From assembly GCA_018374635.1 (NCBI GenBank), contig JAHAEW010000013.1, positions 1 through 50,166 of the forward strand: a stretch of 50,166 nt of DNA, given 5' to 3'. The notes beneath the pieces were generated by a model. That model searched no databases, was not told where the DNA came from, and saw nothing but the letters and a program-made list of their open reading frames with translations. This document shows positions 33,202 through 42,284 of this stretch, in pieces. Position 1 is the stretch's first letter. Each line of letters starts with the position of its first letter. The position numbers were made by a program, and so were the translations under genes. This DNA is from Clostridiales bacterium. GTDB taxonomy: Bacteria; Bacillota; Clostridia; Oscillospirales; Oscillospiraceae.

Positions 33202-33235
33202 CCTGCGGCGGGGAGCAGCGGTTCCCCGCCGCAGG
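33202..33235. repeat. GC-rich hairpin in intergenic region
   Basis: CCTGCGGCGGGG (33202-33213) pairs perfectly with CCCCGCCGCAGG (33224-33235). No T-tract. It may form part of the 3' end of the amidase mRNA together with the terminator at 33255. Confidence 0.6.
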
Positions 33236-33254
33236 GGCAGACCATCCACAGCGG

Positions 33255-33286
33255 GCACGTCGGAGCACGTGCTTTTTCTTTTTTTA
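33255..33286 (+). terminator. Rho-independent terminator
   Basis: GCACGT (33255-33260) pairs with ACGTGC (33267-33272), followed by TTTTTCTTTTTTT. Confidence 0.75.
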
Positions 33287-33304
33287 TTTTTTTGCAAAAA
33301 AGGC

Positions 33305-33333
33305 TTGCATTTTTCCAAATGATGTGCTAATAT
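33305..33333 (+). promoter_or_regulatory. tRNA-Arg promoter
   Basis: TTGCAT (33305-33310), 17 bases, TAATAT (33328-33333). Confidence 0.7.
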
Positions 33334-33365
33334 AATTGAGCTGTCAGCGATCGGCAGCAACCTAA

Positions 33366-33442
33366 GCGGCTGTAGCTCAGCTGGATAGAGTGTTTGGCTA
33401 CGAACCAAAAGGTCGGGGGTTCGAATCCCTTCAGCCGTACCA
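33366..33442 (+). tRNA. tRNA-Arg (anticodon ACG)
   Basis: Acceptor GCGGCTG pairs with CAGCCGT (G1-U72 wobble), anticodon stem TTTGG/CCAAA with loop CTACGAA, anticodon ACG (inosine expected at the first position, reading CGU/CGC/CGA). T-arm GGGGGTTCGAATCCC has a slipped pair with the stem. CCA is encoded at 33440-33442. Confidence 0.95.
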
Positions 33443-33480
33443 AAAGAGAGATATGACGTGAGTCATATCTCTCTTTTGTT
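33442..33480 (+). terminator. tRNA-Arg terminator
   Basis: Perfect 16-bp arms (33442-33457 and 33462-33477) with loop GTGA, ending in TTTTGTTTT. Confidence 0.9.
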
Positions 33481-33607
33481 TTATTCTTCTTTCCCCGCCC
33501 CATACATTGCGCTTTCCAAGCATCCCCTGTATAATAGGTGAAGCGGCCTTCCCCGCGGCCGCTCTCAAGCGGATATCACGTTCTCTGTTAGAAAGGATCT
33601 GGAACTG

Positions 33608-34903
33608 ATGGATCATATCTCCTCTGTATTTTCCTTTTTGGATGCAGGCGTCAGCCCCTGGCATGCGGCGGCAGAGTCTGTCCGCCGTCTGGAAACGGCG
33701 GGCTTTCTCCGTCTGGAGGAGTCCGCCCCCTGGGCGCTCGCGCCAGGCGGCTCCTACTACGTCACCCGAAACGGCTCCGCCGTGCTGGCCTTCCGCCTCC
33801 CTGTCCGGCCCATCCGCGGGTGGCGCCTTGCCCTTTCCCACAGTGACTTCCCCACCTGGCGGGTCAAGAACACCTGTGTGGAGCAGGCCGGTTACACCAA
33901 GCTGGAGACCGAGGGCTACGGCGGCATGCTGATGGGCACCTGGCTGGACCGTCCCCTGACCCTGGCCGGACGTGTGGTGGTCCGCACGCCGGAGGGTCTG
34001 GCCAGCCGGCCGGTCTACCTGGACCGGGATCTCCTCACCATACCCAGTGTTGCCATCCACTTTGACCGGGGCGTCAACGAGGGGCGTAAATGGGACCCCC
34101 AGGTGGATCTCCAGCCCCTTTATGGAGAGGCCGGCTGCCGGGCGCTGCCGGAGCTGCTCGCCGAAGAAGCCGGCGCCGCTCCCGCCGATATCCTGACCTG
34201 GGATCTCTGCCTGGCCGTGCGGCAGAAGGCCACCCGCATCGGACCGGACGGGGCCTTTTTCATGAGTCCCCGGATCGACGATCTGGAGTGCGCCGCCACC
34301 ACGCTGCTCGGCTTTCTGGAGAGTGCGTCCCAGCCTGATACCGCCTTTGTCTGGGGCATGCTGGACAATGAGGAGGTCGGTTCCTCCAGCCGCCAGGGCG
34401 CGGAGGGGACCTTCCTGTCCGACACCCTCCGCCGCATCCTGCACTGCCTGGGGCAGGATGCGCAGGATTCCTGGCAGATCGCCGCCAACTCTCTCATCCT
34501 CTCGGCGGACAACGGGCATGCCATCCACCCCAATCACCCGGAAAAATCCGATCCCCAGAACGCCCCCCGCATGAACGGCGGCGTGGTGATCAAGGTCAAC
34601 GCCTCCCAGAAATATACCACGGACGCCGTCAGCGCGGCCCTCTTTGAGCAGATCTGCCGGGAGGCGCAGGTCCCTGTCCAGCGCTTTGCCAACCGGGCCG
34701 ACATGCCCGGCGGCTCCACCCTGGGCAACCTCCAGGGACACAGCATCTCCTCCCCCATGCTGGACATCGGTCTGGCCCAGCTGGCCATGCACTCGGCTGT
34801 GGAGACGGCCGGAATCCAGGATATCGCCCATATGACCGCCGCCGTGCGCGCCTTCTATCAGCACCCCTTCACGTGCCGCGGAGACGGCCTCTACTCCCTC
34901 TGA
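33608..34903 (+). CDS. M18-family aspartyl aminopeptidase
   Basis: A 431-residue dinuclear zinc exopeptidase that removes acidic N-terminal residues in the cytoplasm. Metal-site motifs in order: LSHSDFPTWRVK (His and Asp), PRIDDLECA (bridging Asp), LDNEEVGSSSRQGAEG (catalytic and ligand Glu), SADNGHAIHPNHPEK, and a late SPMLDIG...MHSAVE (His). The first site reads HSD where many members have HTD. AAAGGA before ATG 33608. Confidence 0.93.
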   Translation: MDHISSVFSFLDAGVSPWHAAAESVRRLETAGFLRLEESAPWALAPGGSYYVTRNGSAVLAFRLPVRPIRGWRLALSHSDFPTWRVKNTCVEQAGYTKLETEGYGGMLMGTWLDRPLTLAGRVVVRTPEGLASRPVYLDRDLLTIPSVAIHFDRGVNEGRKWDPQVDLQPLYGEAGCRALPELLAEEAGAAPADILTWDLCLAVRQKATRIGPDGAFFMSPRIDDLECAATTLLGFLESASQPDTAFVWGMLDNEEVGSSSRQGAEGTFLSDTLRRILHCLGQDAQDSWQIAANSLILSADNGHAIHPNHPEKSDPQNAPRMNGGVVIKVNASQKYTTDAVSAALFEQICREAQVPVQRFANRADMPGGSTLGNLQGHSISSPMLDIGLAQLAMHSAVETAGIQDIAHMTAAVRAFYQHPFTCRGDGLYSL

Positions 34904-34948
34904 GCGGGCCGCACCGGTGATCCTGAATGTACACGACGAGGCAGAGCC

Positions 34949-35404
34949 ATGAAACATGAGTCTATTACCATCCTGCGGTATATCTCCATCTTGCAGCGCA
35001 ATACCAACCGGTATTTTGACCTCACCCTGGAGCCCGATCAGATCGGCAGCGGACAGCAGTTTTTTCTCCTCCGCATCGCGGAGCACGAGGGGATCACCAT
35101 GTACGACCTGGCCAGGCTGGGACATTTCGACAAGGGAACGGTCACCAAGGCGGTACAGAAGCTGAGCGAATTGGGATATGTCTATCTGGAGCCGGATCTC
35201 CGCGACCGGCGGGTGCGCCATCTCTATGTGACGGAGCGGGCCCGTCCCCTGATCGAGCGGGTCTACCACCTGCGCGACCACTGGACCGACGCCCTGACCC
35301 GGGCGCTTCCCGCCGAGACCCAGGAGCAGCTGCTCCATACGCTGCAAATCCTGGCCGAGCGCTCCTGTCAGACGTTGGAGGAGATGCAGTCGCCCGACCC
35401 ATAA
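34949..35404 (+). CDS. MarR-family regulator
   Basis: A 151-residue winged-helix protein: ISILQRNTNRYFDLTLEP, the recognition region ITMYDLARLGHFDKGTVTKAVQKLSELGYV and the wing DLRDRRVRHLYVTE. Typical MarR length and layout. It follows the M18 gene by 45 bases, so may be cotranscribed. Ligand and targets unknown. Confidence 0.9.
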   Translation: MKHESITILRYISILQRNTNRYFDLTLEPDQIGSGQQFFLLRIAEHEGITMYDLARLGHFDKGTVTKAVQKLSELGYVYLEPDLRDRRVRHLYVTERARPLIERVYHLRDHWTDALTRALPAETQEQLLHTLQILAERSCQTLEEMQSPDP

Positions 35405-35408
35405 ATGG

Positions 35409-35445
35409 ATTCCCCCTGCCGATGCGGCAGGGGGAATTTTCTTAT
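35409..35445 (+). terminator. Terminator of marR
   Basis: Perfect 12-bp arms ATTCCCCCTGCC (35409-35420) and GGCAGGGGGAAT (35426-35437), then TTTTCTTATT. Confidence 0.9.
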
Positions 35446-35504
35446 TCTTTTGATCCATACCTCATAATTTGATTTATGCCGGGAGCCTCTCCTGCTGGAA
35501 GAAG

Positions 35505-37935
35505 TCATTTGAGCGGTATGGAATTTTCGCGCAACCAGGTCCATGTTTCGTGAACTCCGTCCGATTTTCGTTCAAACGTATGGCTGTTGCTCGCCTCCTG
35601 AACGATCAGGTAATACCACGCGCCGGGGTCTGCGTTGTCCGGCCAGACCCTCATGCCGGGGAGCAGATCACGCTCCGCTCCCGGCAGACGGCCCAGGACA
35701 CGGTTGATCATCGCCATAGCCTCCGCACGGGTAATCGTAGTGTCGGGGCGGAACGTGCCGTCCGTATAGCCGTTGACCCACCCCAGCGCGGCGGCGCGCT
35801 CAATGAAATGTTCCGCCCAATGTCCATGAATATCTGAAACCTTACTGCGGATTTCCACCTTAGAATGGTCAAATCGGGCACAGACCGCCGCAAATTCCGC
35901 ACGAGTGATCGGCGCATCGGGGTCAAAGACCTCCGAGGAGCGGCCCTTGACGATTTCCAGTCTTGTAATTGTGGAAATGGCCGTATTGCACCACATGTCC
36001 CCAGTCACATCGTTGAATGTATTCGCGCTGCTCTCGTTGGCTGTCCGCACCTCTTCTTTCAGCAGCCGGTAGAAGATCATGGCCACTTCGGCCCGGGTGA
36101 TCTCGGCGTTCGGCCGGACTGTACCATCCGTATACCCGGCCACATAGGCAAAATGGTCGTCCCCATTGAGCATATCCGGGATATGGAGTTCCGGCGCGCT
36201 CTTCTCCCAGCCCGCGTACACGGTTTTATTCCCGGTCATCTGAATACGGTTGATCTCATTGGTGAGCTTCTCGTCTGCGTACCAGCCGGTGAAGAGGTAG
36301 CCTTCGCGCATGGGGGTCTTGCCGAGTTTTACTGTCGTGCCGGAGTCATAGCGCTCAGCTTTATATTCCGTTCCGCCATTGGACACATAGGTGAGGGTAT
36401 AGCGTGTGTCCCCACTGTGTCCGCCGTTCCCTCCATAGCCGCCACTTCTATGGAACGAGTAGGTATAAACTACGTTACCAGTCACGGCATCCGCAGCGGT
36501 ATTGGGCTGCTCGTCCCAGGTACCGCCGGTATAGCCGCTGTTGGCTTTCATACCAGTGGGAATACTGGCGGCATCCAGCGTTGCCCTTACCCTCGTGTAG
36601 AAGGATGAGCGTCTGCTTATCTGCCGTAGAGCCATCTGCCCAGGTACCGTTAGCGATTCGGAACGTAATCGTTGCCGTCTGTTCCAGCACATCCGCTGTC
36701 CCATTCCCGTTTTCATCATAGCCCCACAGCGCATACACCGTCTTATCCTTATTGGAGATGGTGACTGTGGTCAACAAATGCGAGGGATCAAAAGAGGCTG
36801 CCCCTCTTTCGTAAATGGCAGCATCCTGTTCCGCAGTCCAGCCGATCCATACAACGCTCTTTCCACCTACCGGAGCATGGGTCGGTTTGGCGGCGCTCAA
36901 CGGATAGGCGTCCGGAAGCAGCCCGGATTGGGCGGCGGGGCCGTCCGCATTACCGCCGTTCGTATCGTACGCCAACGTGTATGTTTTCCGAATATTCAAC
37001 ATAATGTTGGACAGGTTATCATCTACGCGGATAGGGCTTTGAACAGCCTTACCATTGACCAAAAGCTCATAGGTGTAGCCCTCCGGCAGATTATCTACCA
37101 GAATGGGATAATCTCCCTCGGAGAACTGGGAATCCGGGTAATTCGTAAACCGTATAGTGAGCGGAGACCCCGCACCACCCACTGTATCCGCCTCGAAAGA
37201 GCGTTCCACCGTCCCCAGAGTAACAGTAATTGGACGGAACATCTCCGGAAGGTTTGCATTGGAGCCGTTCGGCCCCTCTGCTGGCACATCGATCCTCTGC
37301 CGCTCGATCATGATTCCCATGGTGGGGGAAAATACTTTTGGAGCGGCCTCAAAGCGCCATCCGCCGACCTCCAGGATATTCCCAGTGATCGTGGCCGATG
37401 TGCCGCCCGGCCAGCCAGTAAACACCCAAGTGCCATCGGCTACCGAAACGCTCGTTTTATCCAAAAGCGGATAGGCAACCGTATCGTTCTGCTTCAGGCC
37501 GGTGATCGGAGCCGGAAGCAGATCCTGTACCGACTGAGGCAGTTCTTTCGCTTGTCCATTCTCGTCCTTGGTCAGACTGACAAACCTGAACATTACCCGA
37601 TATATCATCCCGGACTTGTCTGCTTTGGACGAATAAGTATCGACCACATCGCCTGTGACCGCACCGGACTTGGCGGTATAGCCAGCCTTTTCCGCCGCTG
37701 TGTGCGCGGTCACTTTCGCCCAAGCCTGGTGGTCCGCCCCTCCATCGTAGGCCGCCTTCATCTTGTCCTGCTGCAAAACTTGAAGCGGAGTAGCCACTGC
37801 CGGATTTTCGACATTATCACCCGTCTTATCCCCTACGCTAACAGCCATAGCGGTTGTTGCCAGCATACTGACCAGCAGTGCAACAGTCAGTATGACAGCT
37901 GAAAACCGCCTCCATTTTTTCATGTCCGCCCGCAT
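35505..37935 (-). pseudogene. S-layer-homology surface protein, frameshifted
   Basis: About 810 residues when repaired. Signal peptide (KKWRRFSAVILTVALLVSML...AMA), a long region of beta-type repeats with NG.W.DG..ADK motifs, an InlB-type B repeat (EGYLFTGWYADEKL...KTVYAGW), and three C-terminal SLH domains (YVAGYTDGTVRPNAEITRAE; SEVFDPDAPITRAEFAAVC; WVNGYTDGTFRPDTTITRAE) that anchor to cell-wall polymer. The N- and C-terminal parts lie in different frames; the break is near 36581-36582, where one extra A on the coding strand in GGCAACG separates LHEGKG from TLDAASIP. As it stands, the exported part would lack its SLH anchor. GAGGAAGTG precedes ATG 37935. Confidence 0.85.
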
Positions 37936-37971
37936 TTGATCACTTCCTCATTTTAATTTTTTTATATGAAA

Positions 37972-37992
37972 CAGAGCAAGCCGGATGCTCTG
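37972..37992 (-). terminator. Hairpin between HU-like gene and surface protein gene
   Basis: CAGAGCA (37972-37978) pairs with TGCTCTG (37986-37992); on the minus strand it is followed by TTTC and AT-rich DNA. A weak terminator of the HU-like gene. Confidence 0.45.
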
Positions 37993-38038
37993 ATTGCTTG
38001 AGTCGTTTTCAAGGACTCCAACACAAAATTTCATAAGA

Positions 38039-38317
38039 TCAGTTGTTCTCGGCTCGTTCAATATCATTTTGTTCCACGTCCATCTCCTCTACATAACCCT
38101 TCAGTTCTTTTCCAGGGCGGAATACGATTCTCCTCCGAAACGAACCACGCAGCTTCGGCCTGAGATAGAAGGTTCCGAACCCAGAAATTTTGACCGGCTT
38201 CCCAGAGCTGACCTCTTCCATCAGGATGTGAAACAGTTCGTTGGTCAGACGTTTTGCCTCCGCCTGTGTAATGTTCACGCGGTGCGCCAGTGCAATGCTT
38301 ACTTCCTTCTTATTCAT
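38039..38317 (-). CDS. HU/IHF-like DNA-binding protein
   Basis: A 92-residue HU-family protein. The dimerisation half reads NKKEVSIALAHRVNITQAEAKRLTNEL, with the signature VKISGFGTFYLRPKLRG. The DNA arm is short and basic (GSFRRRIVFRPGKEL) and lacks the RxGRNPxTG sequence of housekeeping HU, and the C-terminus carries an acidic tail. This divergent form suggests an accessory or mobile-element HU. ATG 38317 follows GGAG; a longer in-frame start at 38365 lacks a ribosome site. Confidence 0.85.
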   Translation of the reverse strand: MNKKEVSIALAHRVNITQAEAKRLTNELFHILMEEVSSGKPVKISGFGTFYLRPKLRGSFRRRIVFRPGKELKGYVEEMDVEQNDIERAENN

Positions 38318-38343
38318 ATAAAGTACTCCTCCCATTTTAAGTG

Positions 38344-38435
38344 ACCATATAATAAAAATAGTCATATTAAAACCAAAAAGGAAGGAGGCGCAATTTTATA
38401 TGACCACCTTCTTTATATAGTCATTGCAATCCATG
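38344..38435. repeat. AT-rich repeats upstream of the HU-like gene
   Basis: GTGACCATATAA, TAGTCATATTAA, TTATATGACCAC and TATATAGTCATT are spaced over 38341-38427 as direct and inverted near-copies. They may bind an autoregulator of the HU-like gene. Function inferred from position only. Confidence 0.35.
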
Positions 38436-38463
38436 TCTACAAAAAATGTGCAAAATATTATTA

Positions 38464-38703
38464 CTATGATTTTTGCCGAAGAAAGGTCCTGATACAAGAT
38501 GTTTTTTGATCTAAGCGAGTAAAAGGAGCCTCGCTGCGCAAAAAAAGCCGCCGATTGGCTTCAGAGATCCTGAAACCAACAGGCGGCTTGATTTTTCTTC
38601 TCATTTCCCTTGGCTGGATGCGGAGGAGTTCAAAACACACGTTCTCACCCAGAAACTGGAACCTATATCCCCTTTTCCCTAAAAAATTTGCTTCATTTTC
38701 CAT
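38464..38703 (-). other. Small doubtful frame inside a structured region
   Basis: The leftward frame from ATG 38703 gives 79 residues beginning MENEANFLGKRGYRFQFLGE and passing through the hairpin 38545-38589. No ribosome site, no domain. I think the DNA is a structured non-coding or repeat unit rather than a gene. Similar-looking frames in related gut genomes seem familiar, but that is memory only. Confidence 0.3.
38545..38589 (-). terminator. Long bulged hairpin with minus-strand T-tract
   Basis: GCCGCC (38547-38552), TTGG and TTCAG (to 38564) pair in order with CTGAA, CCAA and GGCGGC (38570-38587), giving a 15-bp bulged stem with loop AGATC. On the minus strand it is followed by T7, so it would terminate a leftward transcript from 38.6-38.8 kb, where I see no convincing gene. 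Confidence 0.65.
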
Positions 38704-38805
38704 CGGGGCCCCGCACGGTGGGGCGGTACAAGCGTTTTGCCGCAAGCAAAACCTTGGCGCAGGGGCAATTCATTTGCCCTGACATTTTAAAAGTCCCAGG
38801 TATCC

Positions 38806-38843
38806 AAAAAGAAACACCAGCCTGCTGGCTGGTGTTTCTTTTT
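38806..38843. terminator. Bidirectional terminator
   Basis: Perfect 17-bp arms (38806-38822, 38827-38843), loop TGCT, starting A5 and ending T5. It closes the structured stretch 38460-38843 on the right. Between 38844 and 39045 I see only a small imperfect hairpin (GCAAAG...CTTTGC, near 38872-38898) and no gene. Confidence 0.85.
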
Positions 38844-39045
38844 GTCATGTGTTGATAAAAAAGATACATTCGCAAAGCATTGTGCCACAATACTTTGCGG
38901 CATTTCTATGGAAATTTTTCAAAAATCCAAGTCTGACTTCCGAACCCCTGACCAATGATTAAAGGGGATGACCTATTTCTTTATATGTATTATAACAGGC
39001 AATGCTTTTTTAGTCAATGGCTCTTATTAAAAAGTCAATTAAAGC

Positions 39046-39084
39046 AAAAGGAAACGGGTGATGTGTCATCACCCGTTTCCTTTT
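39046..39084 (-). terminator. Terminator of the recombinase/phosphoesterase transcript
   Basis: Perfect 18-bp arms (39046-39063, 39067-39084), loop TGT. It overlaps the stop codon of the leftward phosphoesterase gene and likely ends the long leftward transcript. Confidence 0.8.
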
Positions 39085-39832
39085 ACTTCAACTGTATGAT
39101 CTGCTCGTACAGTAACACATATTTTTTTCGGATGATCTTGTTTCCATGATAATGTCCGAAGAAGTGATACTTGAACTGGCACCGCTGGCCGATCTCCTCC
39201 AGAAAGTCTGTGAGGGCATCTGGCTTGGACAGCGGCCCCAGCAGGTCGTTCTGGATGCTGGTGGGAGCGCAGTGGGTGAGGAGGTAGTCCACCGTCCACC
39301 CGGCCTGGTCCAGGCTGGCCTTGGCCTGGGCGTACTCCGCTTCGTTGGGCAGCTCCTCCCGCCACCAGGAGCGGTGGTTGACCCGGAAAGCTGCGCCCTG
39401 GGCGTTGAGCCACTGGAACCGCCATAGGAAGTCCGGCGCGTCCGGCTCCAGGATTCCGTCCTGGATATCGTGGCTGCTGGCGCCGCCCATCGCAAAGAAC
39501 ATCCTCCCGCCCAGATCGAACACCTGCCCACGCTCCAACATCAGCACCGAGGGTCGGATCGTTCGCACCCTGCCGCCGTGCCACTCCGCCTGGGGGTAGG
39601 CAGCCAAGGCGTCATAGTTTTCATGGTTGCCGGACACGAAGGCCGTGGTGAATGGCCGGGAGTCCAGGAAGTTCAGTCCTGCGTCATCCCGGCTGTCGCC
39701 GTACCACACACCGCCGAAGTCCCCGGCGACCAGGATGACATCTTCTTTTGTCAGTCTCTCTTGCTCATAAAAGCTCTCAGGCCGAAAACGGCTAAAGTCT
39801 CCGTGGGTATCTCCTGTGATGTAAAGTTCCAT
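39083..39832 (-). CDS. Calcineurin-like metallophosphoesterase
   Basis: A 249-residue dinuclear metallophosphoesterase. Ligand motifs in order: TGDTHGDF, AGDFGGVW, SGNHENYD, THCAPTS and FGHYHGN. No signal peptide, so cytoplasmic. It starts 27 bases after the third recombinase gene and before a strong terminator, so it is probably the last gene of the mobile-element transcript; a role in DNA or nucleotide processing or defence is speculation. Confidence 0.9.
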   Translation of the reverse strand: MELYITGDTHGDFSRFRPESFYEQERLTKEDVILVAGDFGGVWYGDSRDDAGLNFLDSRPFTTAFVSGNHENYDALAAYPQAEWHGGRVRTIRPSVLMLERGQVFDLGGRMFFAMGGASSHDIQDGILEPDAPDFLWRFQWLNAQGAAFRVNHRSWWREELPNEAEYAQAKASLDQAGWTVDYLLTHCAPTSIQNDLLGPLSKPDALTDFLEEIGQRCQFKYHFFGHYHGNKIIRKKYVLLYEQIIQLK

Positions 39833-39859
39833 TCTATTTGTCTCCTTTTCCTAATTATA

Positions 39860-41488
39860 TCACAGTTTTTTCTCCAGTTCCGCCCCTGGATACCGAAAGC
39901 GGATTCGGATGGTCTCAGCGTCCACCACTGTGATCCGTTCCACTGCCATGCGTACTTGTTCATCGCTGTACTGCTGGTTGACCTCCAGTTTCGCCATCCA
40001 CTCCCGCAGTTCCGCCATCTGAGATTTCTGGGTTGCATTGTGGGTCTGGCTCTGCTCCGCTGCCGCGATCTGTTCCTGAAGGGCCTGTTTTTCGTCCATC
40101 ATTGCCTTGAGCTGAGCATTGAGGACCTCGTCATCCATGTGTTCCAGCACCTGATCCAGCAGCAGTGCTTGTTGGGCGGTGATGTCCTTCAGTTTCTGAC
40201 GCAGATCGATGAGACTAACTCCACCAACGGTATCGCCTCCCCAGGCCATTGCTGTGAATGTCAGCATATCCTCCTTCACTTCCGTTCCAGCCTGGGCAAA
40301 CTCGTTGATGGCCTCCTGGATGGCCTGATGCAGTTTTTCTTCGTCCAGCGTGGGGGAGTTATGGCAGTATTTCGTTCCAAATTCCAGCCGGGAGATGCAC
40401 CGCCAAACGATCCGTTTTTTCCCGTTTCTGGCCCAGGTCACCCGCTTATAGGGCGTTCCGCACTCCCCGCACACCAGCAGTTCAGAAAGTGCATACTTAG
40501 CGGAGTATTTGCCCAACTCCGTTTTACCAGTTTTTTGCATAACTTTCCGCTTACTAGAACGGCGGGCCATCTCCTCCTGCACCCGGTAGAACATTTCTCT
40601 GGGGATGATGGCAGGGTGGTTATTTTTTACATAGCTCTGCCCCCGTTCTCCGTTGTTCTTTTTCACCCGCTTACTGATGCAGTCGGTGGTGAAGGTCTTA
40701 CCCAGCATGGCATCCCCAATGTACCGCTCATTGGTGAGGATGTTGTGAATCACCTGATACGACCATCGTTGGATGGCCTGGGCAGTGGGGACCCGATCTG
40801 CCTCCAACTCCTGCTGGATCTGGGACAGGCTGCATCCATCCAGGTACCTCCGATAGATGCGCCGCACCGTCTCTGCTTCCTGCGGGTCGATCTCCGGCTT
40901 TCCATCTGGCCCCTTCCGGTAACCCAGCAGTTTCTTATACTGGAAGGGCACCTTACCTGCCTTTTTACTCTCCTCTTTGCCCCAGATGATATTTTTGCTG
41001 AGAGACTCACTTTCTGCTTGGGCGAAACCGCTGAACAGGGTAATGAGGAATTCGCTGGACTCGGTGAGGGTGTTGATGTTCTCTTTTTCAAAGATGACCC
41101 CAATGCCATTGGCTTTCAGCATCCGCACTGTCTCCAGGCAGTCCACTGTATTTCGTGCGAAGCGGGATAGGGACTTGGTAAGGATGGTGTCGATCTTTCC
41201 TTTTTTACAGGCGGCTATCATCTTATTGAAGTTTTCCCGCTTTTTCATGCTGGTCCCTGAGAGTCCTTTGTCGGCAAAGATGCCGGCCAGCTCCCAGTCT
41301 GGATTCTCCTCGATTTTCTGGGTGTAGTAGGCTTTCTGTGCCTCGTAGCTGGTGATCTGCTCCTCGCTGTCAGTGGATACCCGGCAGTAGGCTGCTACCC
41401 TCTGGTGCTTCTGTGCCCCCTTCAGCGGAGCGTTAACATTTTTCGTTGCCGGTATGATCCGTACCTGCCTCTGTGCTGTCTGTTCCAT
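39860..41488 (-). CDS. Large serine recombinase (third of the triad)
   Basis: A 542-residue site-specific recombinase. Catalytic resolvase domain at about 28-175 with the nucleophile in AAYCRVSTDSEEQ and LTKSLSRFARN; recombinase domain (GYRKGPDGKPEIDPQEAETVRRIY region) about 195-300; zinc ribbon LLVCGECGTPYKR ... WRC ... KYCHN about 345-390; coiled coil about 420-500. It cuts and rejoins att sites for integration or excision. Start ATG 41488 behind GGGAAAGGA, inside the 3' end of the preceding gene (56-base overlap). Confidence 0.93.
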   Translation of the reverse strand: MEQTAQRQVRIIPATKNVNAPLKGAQKHQRVAAYCRVSTDSEEQITSYEAQKAYYTQKIEENPDWELAGIFADKGLSGTSMKKRENFNKMIAACKKGKIDTILTKSLSRFARNTVDCLETVRMLKANGIGVIFEKENINTLTESSEFLITLFSGFAQAESESLSKNIIWGKEESKKAGKVPFQYKKLLGYRKGPDGKPEIDPQEAETVRRIYRRYLDGCSLSQIQQELEADRVPTAQAIQRWSYQVIHNILTNERYIGDAMLGKTFTTDCISKRVKKNNGERGQSYVKNNHPAIIPREMFYRVQEEMARRSSKRKVMQKTGKTELGKYSAKYALSELLVCGECGTPYKRVTWARNGKKRIVWRCISRLEFGTKYCHNSPTLDEEKLHQAIQEAINEFAQAGTEVKEDMLTFTAMAWGGDTVGGVSLIDLRQKLKDITAQQALLLDQVLEHMDDEVLNAQLKAMMDEKQALQEQIAAAEQSQTHNATQKSQMAELREWMAKLEVNQQYSDEQVRMAVERITVVDAETIRIRFRYPGAELEKKL

Positions 41489-42284
41489 ATTCTGTCCTTT
41501 CCCAGTGTTCCTGTTGGAAGGTGACTTTCACCGTATTTTCTTCCGATATGTTGATATGAGAAACCGCCAGCCGGATGTGGTCCCAGCACACATCCAGCGG
41601 GCGGTTTGTATGTTCCTGCGTGTCAGGGCAGCAGGCATACCTCGTTGCAGCCCCTTGTAAGATCAGGGAGATGACTTCCTGGGGATCGTCAGGGTGCTCC
41701 AGTCCCCGGTTGATCGCATTGGTCAGGCGAATGACCTCTCCGGAGGGCTGATAGGAAGTCTGCTCCGGCCTCTCCCATTCTTCCATTTGATGTATGACTT
41801 CCTCTAACAGAATCTCGTCCTGTATGGTGATGGTGATACCGCAGTGAGCACACTTCAAGTACAACGTATCTTTCCTGCGGTTTTTGCCACCCATTCGGTA
41901 CAGCGCGGAGCCGCAGGAGGCACAGTGTAGGTGATCCGCCAGCTTGAGGATCTGGCGTTCCGCTTTTGGTGTCTGTTTCGCTGTTTTCTCCTGGATGCGG
42001 CTTTGGACGCATTGAAATGTCTCCGTGTCCAGAATACCTGGGTAGCCGTTCTGCCCTGTGTAGCGGGGGTTCTCCAAGAGACGCTTTACTTTGTGCTTAT
42101 CCCATACTGATACTTCTTTGCTGAACGGAATGTGTTCCTGATTCAGCAGGTCGGCCAGTTTCTGATAGGACAGGCCCTCTAGATAAAGGGAAGCTACACG
42201 GGCCACCACGGAAGCCTCTGCTTTTACCACCGTCAGTTCCCCATTTTGGATCTGGTAGCCATAAAGTATTTTCCGATGACTCAT
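41433..42284 (-). CDS. Recombinase-domain protein without catalytic domain
   Basis: A 283-residue protein with the recombinase DNA-binding domain (EASVVARVASLYLEGLSYQKLADLLN, NPRYTG) and a zinc ribbon (LHCASCGSALYRMGGK ... LKCAHCG), but no resolvase catalytic domain: there is no YxRVS serine motif and the protein begins directly at the DNA-binding part. It lies between two full-length recombinases and overlaps both (ATGA with the upstream gene). It may be a partner that steers att recognition or direction. Not an obvious decay product, since start, stop and overlaps are tidy. Confidence 0.85.
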   Translation of the reverse strand: MSHRKILYGYQIQNGELTVVKAEASVVARVASLYLEGLSYQKLADLLNQEHIPFSKEVSVWDKHKVKRLLENPRYTGQNGYPGILDTETFQCVQSRIQEKTAKQTPKAERQILKLADHLHCASCGSALYRMGGKNRRKDTLYLKCAHCGITITIQDEILLEEVIHQMEEWERPEQTSYQPSGEVIRLTNAINRGLEHPDDPQEVISLILQGAATRYACCPDTQEHTNRPLDVCWDHIRLAVSHINISEENTVKVTFQQEHWERTEYGTDSTEAGTDHTGNEKC

